DNA from: Bact-19 sp038319215
Lineage (GTDB): Bacteria; Bacteroidota; Bacteroidia; Bacteroidales; ML635J-15
Assembly (NCBI GenBank): GCA_038319215.1
Contig: JBBQCZ010000056.1
Coordinates: 1 to 22,043 of the forward strand
Reading direction: 5' to 3'
Length of the DNA: 22,043 bases
In this document: positions 15,450 to 22,043 of the stretch, piece after piece
Position numbering within the stretch: the stretch's first letter is position 1
Layout of the letters: every line of letters begins with the position of its first letter
Program-made: the position numbers and the translations under genes
The notes under the pieces: model-generated
The model's input: only the letters and a program-made list of their open reading frames with translations
What the model was told of the DNA's origin: nothing
Database searches by the model: none

Positions 15450-16247
15450 ATGTGTAAATTCAAAATAAATTTAACAAACGATTTCTTCCTAATCGCGGGT
15501 CCTTGTGTTGTTGAGAATGAAGAAATAACTTATAATACTGCAAAAAAACTTCAGGAAATCTGCAAAAGACTTGATATTCAGTTCATATTTAAGGCGTCGT
15601 ACCGTAAAGCTAACCGTAGTAGCATTAGTTCATTTACTGGTCTTGGCGATGAGAAAGCTATTGAAATTCTAAAAAAAGTAAAATCAGAGCTTCATGTGCC
15701 TATTTGTACAGACATTCACTCCCCAGAAGAAGCTGTAATGGCAGCACAAGTAGCAGATGTATTACAAATTCCAGCATTTCTGTGTCGTCAAACCGATTTG
15801 CTTGAAGCGGCTGCAAAAACAGGCAAAATCATTAACATAAAAAAAGGTCAATTTTTATCTCCAGAGTCAATGCAATTTGCGGCAAACAAAATTATTAATG
15901 CTGGAAATACTAATGTAATGCTCACAGAACGAGGCACAACTTTCGGATATCAGGATTTAGTAATTGATTTCCGTAGTATTCCAAAAATGAAAGAATTTGG
16001 ATATCCGGTAATTTTAGATGTTACTCATAGTTTGCAGCAGCCGAATCAGAGTTCTGGAGTAACTGGTGGTCAGCCTGAGATGATTGAATATATGGCAAAA
16101 GCAGGTATTGCAGTTGGTGTTGATGGTTTATTTATTGAAACCCATCCAAATCCAGCAAATGCGAAATCGGATGGAGCAAATATGCTCAAACTAGACCTTA
16201 TGGAAGAATTATTGGTTAAACTTGTAAGGCTAAAAAAATCACTCTGA
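15450..16247 (+). CDS. kdsA: 3-deoxy-8-phosphooctulonate synthase, metal-dependent type
   Basis: KdsA condenses phosphoenolpyruvate with D-arabinose 5-phosphate to Kdo-8-phosphate for lipopolysaccharide core synthesis. The protein has 265 residues. The family signatures are FLIAGPCVVENEE, FKASYRKANRSSISSF, PICTDIHSPEEA, LQIPAFLCRQTDLLEAAA, NIKKGQFLSPESM, LTERGTTFGYQDLVIDFRS and GVDGLFIETHPNPANAKSDGAN. These distinguish it from DAHP synthase. The metal ligands of class II enzymes are present (Cys19, His193, Glu230, Asp241); their spacing equals that of Aquifex aeolicus Cys11/His185/Glu222/Asp233. I start at ATG 15450 because the upstream in-frame TTG lies inside the -7 box. The 3' end overlaps the convergent cdd gene by 9 bases. 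Confidence 0.97.
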   Translation: MCKFKINLTNDFFLIAGPCVVENEEITYNTAKKLQEICKRLDIQFIFKASYRKANRSSISSFTGLGDEKAIEILKKVKSELHVPICTDIHSPEEAVMAAQVADVLQIPAFLCRQTDLLEAAAKTGKIINIKKGQFLSPESMQFAANKIINAGNTNVMLTERGTTFGYQDLVIDFRSIPKMKEFGYPVILDVTHSLQQPNQSSGVTGGQPEMIEYMAKAGIAVGVDGLFIETHPNPANAKSDGANMLKLDLMEELLVKLVRLKKSL

Positions 16248-16730
16248 CATATTTAAGTCACCCTGATTAAAGCTCAATGGAAGCAAATCCTCAATAGAGT
16301 TAAAAACCAGAATAGATTCCGAAGAAGCTAATAAAACTCTTATAGCAGATTTAAATCTCATTTCGGTTTCAGCCATAACTTGCCTGCACGAACCACAAGG
16401 AGAAATACTTTCGTGCAGCACATTTCCGTCTGGATTTATTACAACTACGGCAATAGCCTCCACTAGTGAATTTGGATAATTAGCATTTGCATAAAACATA
16501 GCAACTCTTTCGGCACATAATCCAGAAGGGTAAGCTGCATTTTCTTGGTTGTTACCTCGTACTATTGTTCCATTCTGGAGCAAAACGGCAGCGCCAACTC
16601 TAAAATGAGAATATGGTGCGTATGCATTTTTGGCAGATTCAATAGCAATATCAACAAGATTTTTATCTGTGGGATTTAATTCTTCAGGTTTAAATTCCTT
16701 AAACCTAATCAGTATTTCGCGTTCTTTCAT
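16239..16730 (-). CDS. cdd: Cytidine deaminase
   Basis: This enzyme deaminates cytidine and deoxycytidine to uridine forms in pyrimidine salvage. The 163-residue protein is of the homotetrameric zinc type. Visible features are the substrate region YAPYSHFRVGAAVL (38-51), the NQENAAYPSGLCAERVA stretch with zinc ligand Cys72 and catalytic Glu74, and PCGSCRQ with zinc ligands Cys112 and Cys115. Compared with the usual ~130-residue tetrameric enzymes it has a longer N-terminus (about 20 residues, MKEREILIRFKEFKPEEL) and a C-terminal extension (NQGDLNMSE) that overlaps the kdsA stop. The start ATG at 16728-16730 follows a TAGTTTTG box. Confidence 0.95.
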   Translation of the reverse strand: MKEREILIRFKEFKPEELNPTDKNLVDIAIESAKNAYAPYSHFRVGAAVLLQNGTIVRGNNQENAAYPSGLCAERVAMFYANANYPNSLVEAIAVVVINPDGNVLHESISPCGSCRQVMAETEMRFKSAIRVLLASSESILVFNSIEDLLPLSFNQGDLNMSE

Positions 16731-16750
16731 CCTAAAGAATAATAATTATT

Positions 16751-16777
16751 CAAAACTACAAAAAATATTGATACAAA
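16751..16777 (-). promoter_or_regulatory. Candidate cdd promoter
   Basis: On the minus strand TTTG (16774-16777) is followed after 15 bases by TAGTTTTG (16751-16758). The -7 box is a full match, but the spacing is shorter than usual. The predicted leader is about 14-20 bases. Confidence 0.4.
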
Positions 16778-16873
16778 ACTCTCCTTTCGCAAGTTTGAAG
16801 GTATAATTTATGCAACATACTCATATTTTGCTATAAAACCACACTAAAAACAAGCCAAATTTTAAACTATTAC

Positions 16874-16881
16874 TATCTTTG
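16874..16881 (+). promoter_or_regulatory. -7 box deciding the start of the BASS transporter gene
   Basis: TATCTTTG followed by C is a textbook Bacteroidota -7 element. It contains the TTG at 16879 that opens the reading frame, so translation most likely begins at ATG 16897. No -33 TTG is visible at the expected distance. Confidence 0.55.
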
Positions 16882-16896
16882 CAAAAATTTGTTACT

Positions 16897-17841
16897 ATGT
16901 TTGAAGCTTTAAGTGCGATGGATGCTGCCAAACTGGAATTTAGTCAGGGTGGTTTGCTTGTATTAAATATAACGATTGCAATTATAATGTTTGGAGTGGC
17001 TCTAGAAATTAAAGTCTCGCACTTTAAAGAGTTGTTTAAAAAACCAAAACCAGTTATAGTTGGAGTTTTAGCTCAGTTTATCGTATTGCCTGCATTAACG
17101 TTTTTACTTATTATGGCATTTTGGAGCAACATTACTATAGGTGTTGCAATGGGAATGATTTTGGTTGCCGCTTGTCCTGGTGGCAATGTTTCAAACTTTA
17201 TATCCACACTTGCAAAAGGGAATGCGGCTTTATCGGTATCGCTAACAGCCATTGCAACTTTATCTGCAATAATAATGACACCGCTTAATTTTTACTTTTG
17301 GGGACAATTATATGAAAATTTTGGACCTTGGGCTAACAATGAATTACTAAGAGAATTAAGTATTGATCCAGTTGAAATGTTTAAAACAGTTCTTATTTTA
17401 TTAGGAATTCCAATCTTAGCTGGCATGTTAGTGAATCATTTTCTACCCAAAATTACTGAATTTGTTAAAAAACCTATAAAGATATTCTCTATCATCTTTT
17501 TTATGGGAATGGTTGTAATTATGTTTGTAAATAACTACGATCATTTTGTAAAATACATTTTCTGGATTTTCATTATTGTTCTCATACACAATGCTTTAGC
17601 ATTAAGTTCTGGTTTTGGTGTATCTAAATTATTTAGGCTTAATACACAAAACTCAAAGACTATTGCTATTGAAACCGGAATCCAAAATAGTGGATTGGGC
17701 TTAGTATTACTTTTTAATCCAAATATTTTCCCACAAGAGCTTGCTTTGGGTGGCATGATGATAGTAACTGCTTGGTGGGGAATTTGGCATATTTTATCAG
17801 GTTTAACAATTGCAACTATATGGAGAAGAAGAGCGAATTAG
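16897..17841 (+). CDS. Bile acid:sodium symporter (BASS) family transporter
   Basis: This is an inner-membrane sodium-coupled transporter of 314 residues with about 9-10 hydrophobic helices. The two crossing-motif regions expected for the ASBT fold are present: ACPGGNVSNF (92-101) and ETGIQNSGLG (259-268), which hold sodium-site residues in characterised members. The substrate could be an organic or 2-oxo acid, pantothenate-like or sterol acid; nothing in the sequence decides this. The ATG at 16897 is preferred over the TTG at 16879, which lies inside the promoter -7 box. The last 22 bases overlap the start of the acyltransferase gene in another frame, so the pair is probably translationally coupled. 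Confidence 0.9.
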   Translation: MFEALSAMDAAKLEFSQGGLLVLNITIAIIMFGVALEIKVSHFKELFKKPKPVIVGVLAQFIVLPALTFLLIMAFWSNITIGVAMGMILVAACPGGNVSNFISTLAKGNAALSVSLTAIATLSAIIMTPLNFYFWGQLYENFGPWANNELLRELSIDPVEMFKTVLILLGIPILAGMLVNHFLPKITEFVKKPIKIFSIIFFMGMVVIMFVNNYDHFVKYIFWIFIIVLIHNALALSSGFGVSKLFRLNTQNSKTIAIETGIQNSGLGLVLLFNPNIFPQELALGGMMIVTAWWGIWHILSGLTIATIWRRRAN

Positions 17842-19208
17842 ATAAATTTAAAAATCTGTATAAAAAATCTAAATCGCTGACTATTCTCAGCTACTATGTG
17901 ATTTTTTTACACAGATTGTTTTATAAAAACATTATAGTCGAAGGTCAGGAAAATATACCCAAAGACTGTCCTATGATTTTTGCACCAAATCATCAAAATG
18001 CTTTGATGGATCCTCTGGCTGTTATGTTTGCTATTAATAAGCAAATTGTTTTTCTAGCGCGTGCCGACATATTTAAAAATAAAATATTAGCAAAAATACT
18101 TAATTTTCTAAAAATACTTCCGGTTTTCCGCATCCGTGATGGGAAAGAAAATCTTACAAACAACGATCTTACATTTGATGTTGCTGTAAAAGTATTGGAA
18201 AGCAAACAAAGCATTGGCATCTTTCCTGAAGCCAGGCATAATGATAAAAGAAGATTGCTAGATTTCAAAAAAGGAATTCCACGTTTAGCTTTTATGGCTG
18301 AGGAAAAAAATGATTTCAATTTAGGAATTAAAATAATACCTGTTGGAATATATTACAGTAGATACAACAGAATGAGAAGTATTTTACATGTGAGATTTGG
18401 GAAACCAATCCAAGTAAATACTTTTAAAGAAGAATACTTGGAAGCTCCGCAAAAAGCAATGCTAAGCCTACGCGACAAAATGGAAGAGGCGCTAAGACCT
18501 TTAGTTATTGATATTAAAAGTATAGAATTGTACGATACTTATGAAAGTATACGAAGCCTTTATGTAAAAAACCTCATTAGAAAATTTAAACTTGGAAAAC
18601 TTAGTCAAATAAATAGATTTAAAGCCGACAAAATAACAATTAAAGCGCTTGAAACTTTCGAGAAAGATAATCCTGAAGAAATGCAGGAAATAAAGCTTAA
18701 AGTTACAGAATACGAGAGTTTAAAGAAGAAATTTAGAGTTTCCGACCAATCAGTAGAAAAACCTTTCCTGAGTATATTCCGATTAATTGTCAATTCTTTT
18801 ATTATGTTTATTTGCATCCCTCCTTTTGCTTATGGCTTAATAAATAACATTTTTGCGTACTTTATTCCAAAGATACTTGTACTTAAAATTAAAGATAAAC
18901 AATTTCATAGTAGTATTAAGTTTGGCTGGGGTCTATTCGTTATTCCGATAATTTATGCTATTCAAATTGCTATTGTAGCTATCATTTCACCTAAAATATG
19001 GATAATAATTGCTTACGCTATTTCTTTACCTATTTTTGGATTAATTGCTAGAGTTATCTGGGAATGGCTAAGTATTTTATTTGAAGATTGGCGTTTATTA
19101 AATGTCAGAAATTTCTATCACTCAGATTATAAAAAGTTAAAAACTTTACACCAAAATTTGATTCTTGAACTTGACCTGATAGTAACACACTGGAACAGAA
19201 AGTCTTAG
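17820..19208 (+). CDS. GPAT/PlsC-superfamily acyltransferase with C-terminal membrane domain
   Basis: This is a 462-residue membrane-associated acyltransferase, probably acylating glycerol-3-phosphate, lysophosphatidate or a related lipid. The catalytic block APNHQNALMDPL has His58 and Asp64 with five residues between them instead of the four of classical PlsC HX4D; this spacing resembles, from memory, the yeast Gpt2/Sct1-type group. Next come VFRIRDGKEN, the GIFPEARHNDKRRLLDFKKG block (Ala in place of the usual Gly of FPEG) and IIPVGIYYSR. About residues 310-435 hold around four hydrophobic segments, a tail not found in short PlsC enzymes. Start: the ATG at 17820 inside the symporter gene fits best; the upstream GTG at 17772 would add 16 residues and deepen the overlap. 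Its stop abuts that of the convergent MFS gene. Confidence 0.85.
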   Translation: MEKKSELDKFKNLYKKSKSLTILSYYVIFLHRLFYKNIIVEGQENIPKDCPMIFAPNHQNALMDPLAVMFAINKQIVFLARADIFKNKILAKILNFLKILPVFRIRDGKENLTNNDLTFDVAVKVLESKQSIGIFPEARHNDKRRLLDFKKGIPRLAFMAEEKNDFNLGIKIIPVGIYYSRYNRMRSILHVRFGKPIQVNTFKEEYLEAPQKAMLSLRDKMEEALRPLVIDIKSIELYDTYESIRSLYVKNLIRKFKLGKLSQINRFKADKITIKALETFEKDNPEEMQEIKLKVTEYESLKKKFRVSDQSVEKPFLSIFRLIVNSFIMFICIPPFAYGLINNIFAYFIPKILVLKIKDKQFHSSIKFGWGLFVIPIIYAIQIAIVAIISPKIWIIIAYAISLPIFGLIARVIWEWLSILFEDWRLLNVRNFYHSDYKKLKTLHQNLILELDLIVTHWNRKS

Positions 19209-20429
19209 CTAAGTCTGCTGTTTTACAATTTTATCTGAAATTCTTTTATTGTACAAAGTAAAAAGTATCATCAAAATTGCTGCAGTCAGGGCCATTACAG
19301 ATCCGAAATAAAAAGGGGCACTCGAATTTACATTATCGTATAGTAACCCAGCAATTAAACTTGCCGGCAGCAACGAAATGCCTAAAACTGCATGATAAAT
19401 ACCAAAAGCTGTTCCTTTCAAGTCTTTACCGGTTATGTCAGAAATAAGAGCTTTTTGGCTACCATCGGTAAGTGTACTGTACAAACCATAAAGAACAAAA
19501 AGCATAATATAAATTCTTATATCACTAAATCGGCCAAACATAAAATAAACAATTGCATAAATAAAGAATCCAGCTATAATAAATTTCTCTCTTCCCTTTT
19601 TATCAGACATTTTACCAACCGGAATTGCAAAAATAACCGAAACGGTATTAAAAATCATGTAAATAAATGGGATATAAGAATCTTTAATTCCTGTCTCACT
19701 TGTTTTAACTAAAAGTAATGCATCTGTGGAGTTTCCAAGTGCAAACACAAAGACAACAATTAAAAAGAGATAAAACTTCTTGGGCAAAGCTTTTAAAGAA
19801 ACTTTTGTTTTACCCGCTTTTTGCTGATTTGAATTTTCTTTAACAAATATTATTATTGACAAAACTCCAATTACAGCAGGAATAGTTGCAATAATAAAAA
19901 TGTTTTGATAATTTAATGGAAAGAAATAAAGTAAAATAAATGCAATAAATGGCCCGACTATAGCACCACTATTATCCATAGCTTTATGAAAGCCAAAACT
20001 TTTACCTGATTCTTTATTTGTTACAGATCCACTAATCAAACTATCGCGTGGTGCCGTCCTTACTCCTTTTCCAACTCTTTCTATAAACCTGAAGTATAAA
20101 ACCTGAATTGGGAATTTAACAATTGCATACAAAGGAGTCATTATTGCAGTTAGACCATAGCCAATAATCATAAAAGGTTTACTCTTTCCAATTCTATCAC
20201 TCCAAAATCCAGATACAGCTTTTAATAATGAAGCCGTACTCTCAGCAATTCCTTCAATTAATGATATTGTTGTTTTTGAAGCCCCTAAAGACATGAGGAA
20301 GAGAGGCATAATGCTATAAACCATTTTAGCAGAAACATCTGTAAAAAAGCTGGTCATCCCAATAAAAAACACATTTTTTTCAAGTCCAAATATTTTTCCT
20401 GTTTTGGAAATGCTTTCGTTTTTGCTCAT
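19209..20429 (-). CDS. Major facilitator superfamily permease
   Basis: This is a 406-residue inner-membrane secondary transporter with about 12 helices. The MFS loop motif appears twice: GFWSDRIGKSKP between helices 2 and 3 (about 74-85) and GKMSDKKGREKF in the second half. The helix 4-5 region carries RFIERVGKGVRTAPRDSLISG and FGFHKAMDNSGAIVGP, typical of a large uncharacterised bacterial MFS group. The substrate cannot be told; efflux is possible. The stop codon directly abuts the stop of the convergent acyltransferase gene (19208 and 19209), with no terminator between. The likely promoter -7 box is at 20474-20481. Confidence 0.88.
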   Translation of the reverse strand: MSKNESISKTGKIFGLEKNVFFIGMTSFFTDVSAKMVYSIMPLFLMSLGASKTTISLIEGIAESTASLLKAVSGFWSDRIGKSKPFMIIGYGLTAIMTPLYAIVKFPIQVLYFRFIERVGKGVRTAPRDSLISGSVTNKESGKSFGFHKAMDNSGAIVGPFIAFILLYFFPLNYQNIFIIATIPAVIGVLSIIIFVKENSNQQKAGKTKVSLKALPKKFYLFLIVVFVFALGNSTDALLLVKTSETGIKDSYIPFIYMIFNTVSVIFAIPVGKMSDKKGREKFIIAGFFIYAIVYFMFGRFSDIRIYIMLFVLYGLYSTLTDGSQKALISDITGKDLKGTAFGIYHAVLGISLLPASLIAGLLYDNVNSSAPFYFGSVMALTAAILMILFTLYNKRISDKIVKQQT

Positions 20430-20473
20430 TCAATAAAAAAATTTCAGGATTTCAAGATGTTTGATTAATTCTG

Positions 20474-20481
20474 CAAATATA
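20474..20481 (-). promoter_or_regulatory. -7 box for the MFS gene
   Basis: On the minus strand this reads TATATTTG followed by C, a full TAnnTTTG match, 45 bases upstream of the ATG at 20429. No -33 TTG is found at the usual distance. Confidence 0.45.
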
Positions 20482-20522
20482 AATCGATTCTTAAAATAAT
20501 ATTCTTTTTAGAAAATATTTTA

Positions 20523-20551
20523 TTGCAATTCATTAACTTATATTATTTTTG
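20523..20551 (+). promoter_or_regulatory. Promoter of the secreted/OMP gene at 20570
   Basis: TTG at 20523-20525 and TATTTTTG at 20544-20551 are separated by 18 bases. The -7 box again includes an in-frame TTG (20549), so the ATG at 20570 is the likely start. Confidence 0.55.
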
Positions 20552-20569
20552 AATTCAAAATCAACCATT

Positions 20570-21283
20570 ATGAAAAAAACTATTACTTTAACGATTCTTA
20601 TTCTGTTAATGAAATTAATACATGGACAAGATTTTATCGCTTTTGGTGCTGGGTACAATGCTTCTTTTGTCAATCCAAAAACTGTAAATACAATTCTGAG
20701 ACGATATAATGAAACCCGCACAGGTATTACTGAGCCATTTGGGCAAATTAGGTTTTTGGATGGTGGCACATGGGGTTCGCAAATTATTATTTATCCAGTT
20801 ATTATTGATTTTAACTTTGCAAAAAGAGTTACAGTGGTTTCGGCACAAGGTGAATATGGAACTGGGATTGTTCAAAGAGATATAAAATTTAAAGCAAGCA
20901 CTTTCAATATGGGGCTGGGCCTTAATTTTACTGAAGATTTCTTATTACTTGGCTTTGGTTTTGATTTTGATTTAGGGGCAAACCGTATTGATACCAGGAT
21001 AAATTATGTTGAATATATCAAAAAAACTGACTACGAAACAATAATGGCTCCATTAATGCTTGGGGGATCGATTTGGGGACAAGCGATTCTCTGTACTGAG
21101 GGAGATACCGGAATTGGTATTATATTCAGGCCATATTACCATTTCGATTTCCTTCCGCATAATTATCAATGGGTAAATGAAGAAATAAACCCAGACACTT
21201 ACGAATACGATACATTTGACCCATACGGAAAGCTAAATCATTTAGGTTTTTTAATTACGGCAGTAATTACAATAAGACCATAA
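20570..21283 (+). CDS. Putative secreted or outer-membrane beta protein, function unknown
   Basis: This is a 237-residue protein not recognised as a named family. A signal peptide is clear (MKKTITLTILILLMKLIHGQ, cleavage probably before or after Gln20). The mature part alternates short polar and aromatic strands with many glycines: FIAFGAGYNASFVN, GQIRFLDGGTWGSQIIIYP, FNMGLGLNFTEDFLLLGFGF. A stretch GGSIWGQAILC..GIGIIFRPYYHF and the C-terminal GFLITAVITIRP follow. This pattern suits a small outer-membrane beta-barrel of 8-10 strands or a PorP-like fragment, but that is inference. The start at ATG 20570 is chosen because the upstream TTG (20549) lies in the -7 box. It is convergent with the T9SS cargo gene across a hairpin. 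Confidence 0.7.
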   Translation: MKKTITLTILILLMKLIHGQDFIAFGAGYNASFVNPKTVNTILRRYNETRTGITEPFGQIRFLDGGTWGSQIIIYPVIIDFNFAKRVTVVSAQGEYGTGIVQRDIKFKASTFNMGLGLNFTEDFLLLGFGFDFDLGANRIDTRINYVEYIKKTDYETIMAPLMLGGSIWGQAILCTEGDTGIGIIFRPYYHFDFLPHNYQWVNEEINPDTYEYDTFDPYGKLNHLGFLITAVITIRP

Positions 21284-21288
21284 ATACC

Positions 21289-21323
21289 AAAAAAATATGC
21301 CAACACTTAACATGTCGGCATAT
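21289..21323 (-). terminator. Intrinsic terminator for the T9SS cargo gene
   Basis: Arms ATATGCCAACA (21295-21305) and TGTCGGCATAT (21313-21323) pair at 10 of 11 positions around a 7-base loop. Seven A at 21289-21295 become a T-run after the hairpin on the minus strand. It lies 27 bases past the stop at 21350. The plus-strand side lacks a T-run. Confidence 0.75.
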
Positions 21324-21349
21324 TCATAGATAATTTTAAAATAATCTCC

Positions 21350-22043
21350 TTACTCCGATTTAAGCAGCTTAACAGTTTCGATGTTGTTGTTTGTAAATAT
21401 TTTTATAAAATATACTCCGCTTCCATTATGCGACATATCTAATACTGTTTCTGTAATATTATTTACAAATTCATCAGTAATTATTTGTCCTGCAATATTT
21501 ACAACAACAATTCTGGTTATTTCAGATTCTGATTTAACAGATATTCGTCCACCATTACAAGGATTTGGGTAAACTTTCACTTTGTTCTCTGCAGCAAAAG
21601 GACGACAACCTGTATTAGTAATAATTTCTGTATGAGTAGTATTTGTAATTACAGGCACATTATAATCAAAATAAATTGCAGCATTATTTTCAATAACATC
21701 TCCAATAATTAGCGTTGACAAAGGTTGAATGCTGAATTTTACAAAACCATGACTTAACGGCTCGTTCATAATGCTATCAACTAAATTTATTTGATTAAAT
21801 CTAAACCATAAAACATTTTCATATAGATTAACAACTACATCATGGCTTGAACTGATGAAACGAAATGTTGACAAATCGAGATTGCTGCTAAGTGTGTCAA
21901 TTAAAATTACTGTAAATGCAGTATCGGTTCCTGTATTTTGGAAATTTATAACATATTCTAAATTCTCATTGTTTGTGATAAAATCAGGATATACATCTCC
22001 TAGAGGAAAAACTTCTTTTGAATTTGGGTCATAAGAACCAGTT
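21350..22043 (-). CDS. T9SS cargo protein, C-terminal 230 residues, cut by the window edge
   Basis: I extended the frame to the window edge; it is open from 22042 to the stop at 21350-21352, so the N-terminus lies outside. The visible part begins TGSYDPNSKEVFPLGDVYPD, the opening of the DUF11/DUF7619-like conserved repeat domain (LEYVINFQNTGTDTAFTVILIDTL) frequent before T9SS signals. It continues through FVKFSIQPLSTLIIGDVIENNA and the closing IYFDYNVPVITN. The last ~75 residues (KVKVYPNPCNGG...VVVNIAGQIITDE...GVYFIKIFTNNN...KLLKSE) are a type A T9SS sorting domain, normally removed by PorU at the outer membrane. The catalytic or binding modules of this cargo are outside the window. A terminator follows at 21289-21323. 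Confidence 0.9.
   Translation of the reverse strand, partial: TGSYDPNSKEVFPLGDVYPDFITNNENLEYVINFQNTGTDTAFTVILIDTLSSNLDLSTFRFISSSHDVVVNLYENVLWFRFNQINLVDSIMNEPLSHGFVKFSIQPLSTLIIGDVIENNAAIYFDYNVPVITNTTHTEIITNTGCRPFAAENKVKVYPNPCNGGRISVKSESEITRIVVVNIAGQIITDEFVNNITETVLDMSHNGSGVYFIKIFTNNNIETVKLLKSE

Noticed and set aside
1..22043. Mobile elements, tRNA or rRNA genes, defence systems or phage genes
   Set aside because: No transposase, integrase, direct-repeat target site, clover-leaf sequence or nuclease/toxin cluster was recognised; base composition looks even throughout.

Overview
The window looks like chromosomal DNA of a member of the Bacteroidota, most likely an anaerobic or facultative marine or sediment Bacteroidales-type organism. 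The signs are: AT-rich sequence; almost no Shine-Dalgarno motifs; recurrent TAnnTTTG promoter -7 boxes, some paired with a TTG or TTTG -33 element; two proteins ending in type IX secretion (T9SS) sorting domains; and families typical of this phylum (DUF3127, DUF2807 lipoprotein, PorE-like TPR/PD40 protein). Menaquinone appears to be made by the futalosine route (mqnA), and lipopolysaccharide Kdo by a metal-type KdsA. No rRNA, tRNA, CRISPR array, insertion sequence, integrase or phage gene was seen. The longest gene-free stretch is about 180 bases.

Layout. Positions 1-912 (minus) hold the N-terminal 304 codons of a dihydrolipoamide dehydrogenase. Then come a two-domain universal stress protein (plus) and a Crp/Fnr-type regulator (minus), convergent across a strong bidirectional terminator. 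The regulator is divergent from pyruvate phosphate dikinase (ppdK, plus), and their shared 169-base spacer holds a clear promoter and a dyad. A strong terminator hairpin separates ppdK from a small DUF3127 protein with an SSB-like acidic tail. Next are mltG (minus), a DUF2807 lipoprotein (plus), a MATE exporter (minus), and a minus-strand pair consisting of a PorE-like periplasmic protein without its OmpA domain and a GNAT acetyltransferase. mqnA (minus) follows, divergent from a 993-residue secreted protein (plus) with six InlB-type repeats and a T9SS signal. Then come kdsA (plus) overlapping cytidine deaminase (minus) tail to tail, a BASS-family sodium symporter translationally overlapping a GPAT/PlsC-like acyltransferase (plus), an MFS permease (minus), a secreted or outer-membrane protein (plus), and the C-terminal 230 residues of another T9SS cargo protein (minus, running off the right edge).

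The genes mostly form single transcription units rather than a pathway operon. The envelope theme is strong (MltG, KdsA, acyltransferase, PorE-like, T9SS cargo, OMP). The other theme is anaerobic-type energy metabolism (PPDK, Lpd, futalosine menaquinone, Crp/Fnr). I did not find a convincing undescribed multi-gene system. The most unusual items are the PorE-like protein lacking OmpA, the DUF3127 protein with two SSB-tip-like motifs behind a terminator, the cysteine-rich Crp/Fnr effector domain, the repeat-expanded T9SS cargo, and -7 boxes that create false TTG starts.
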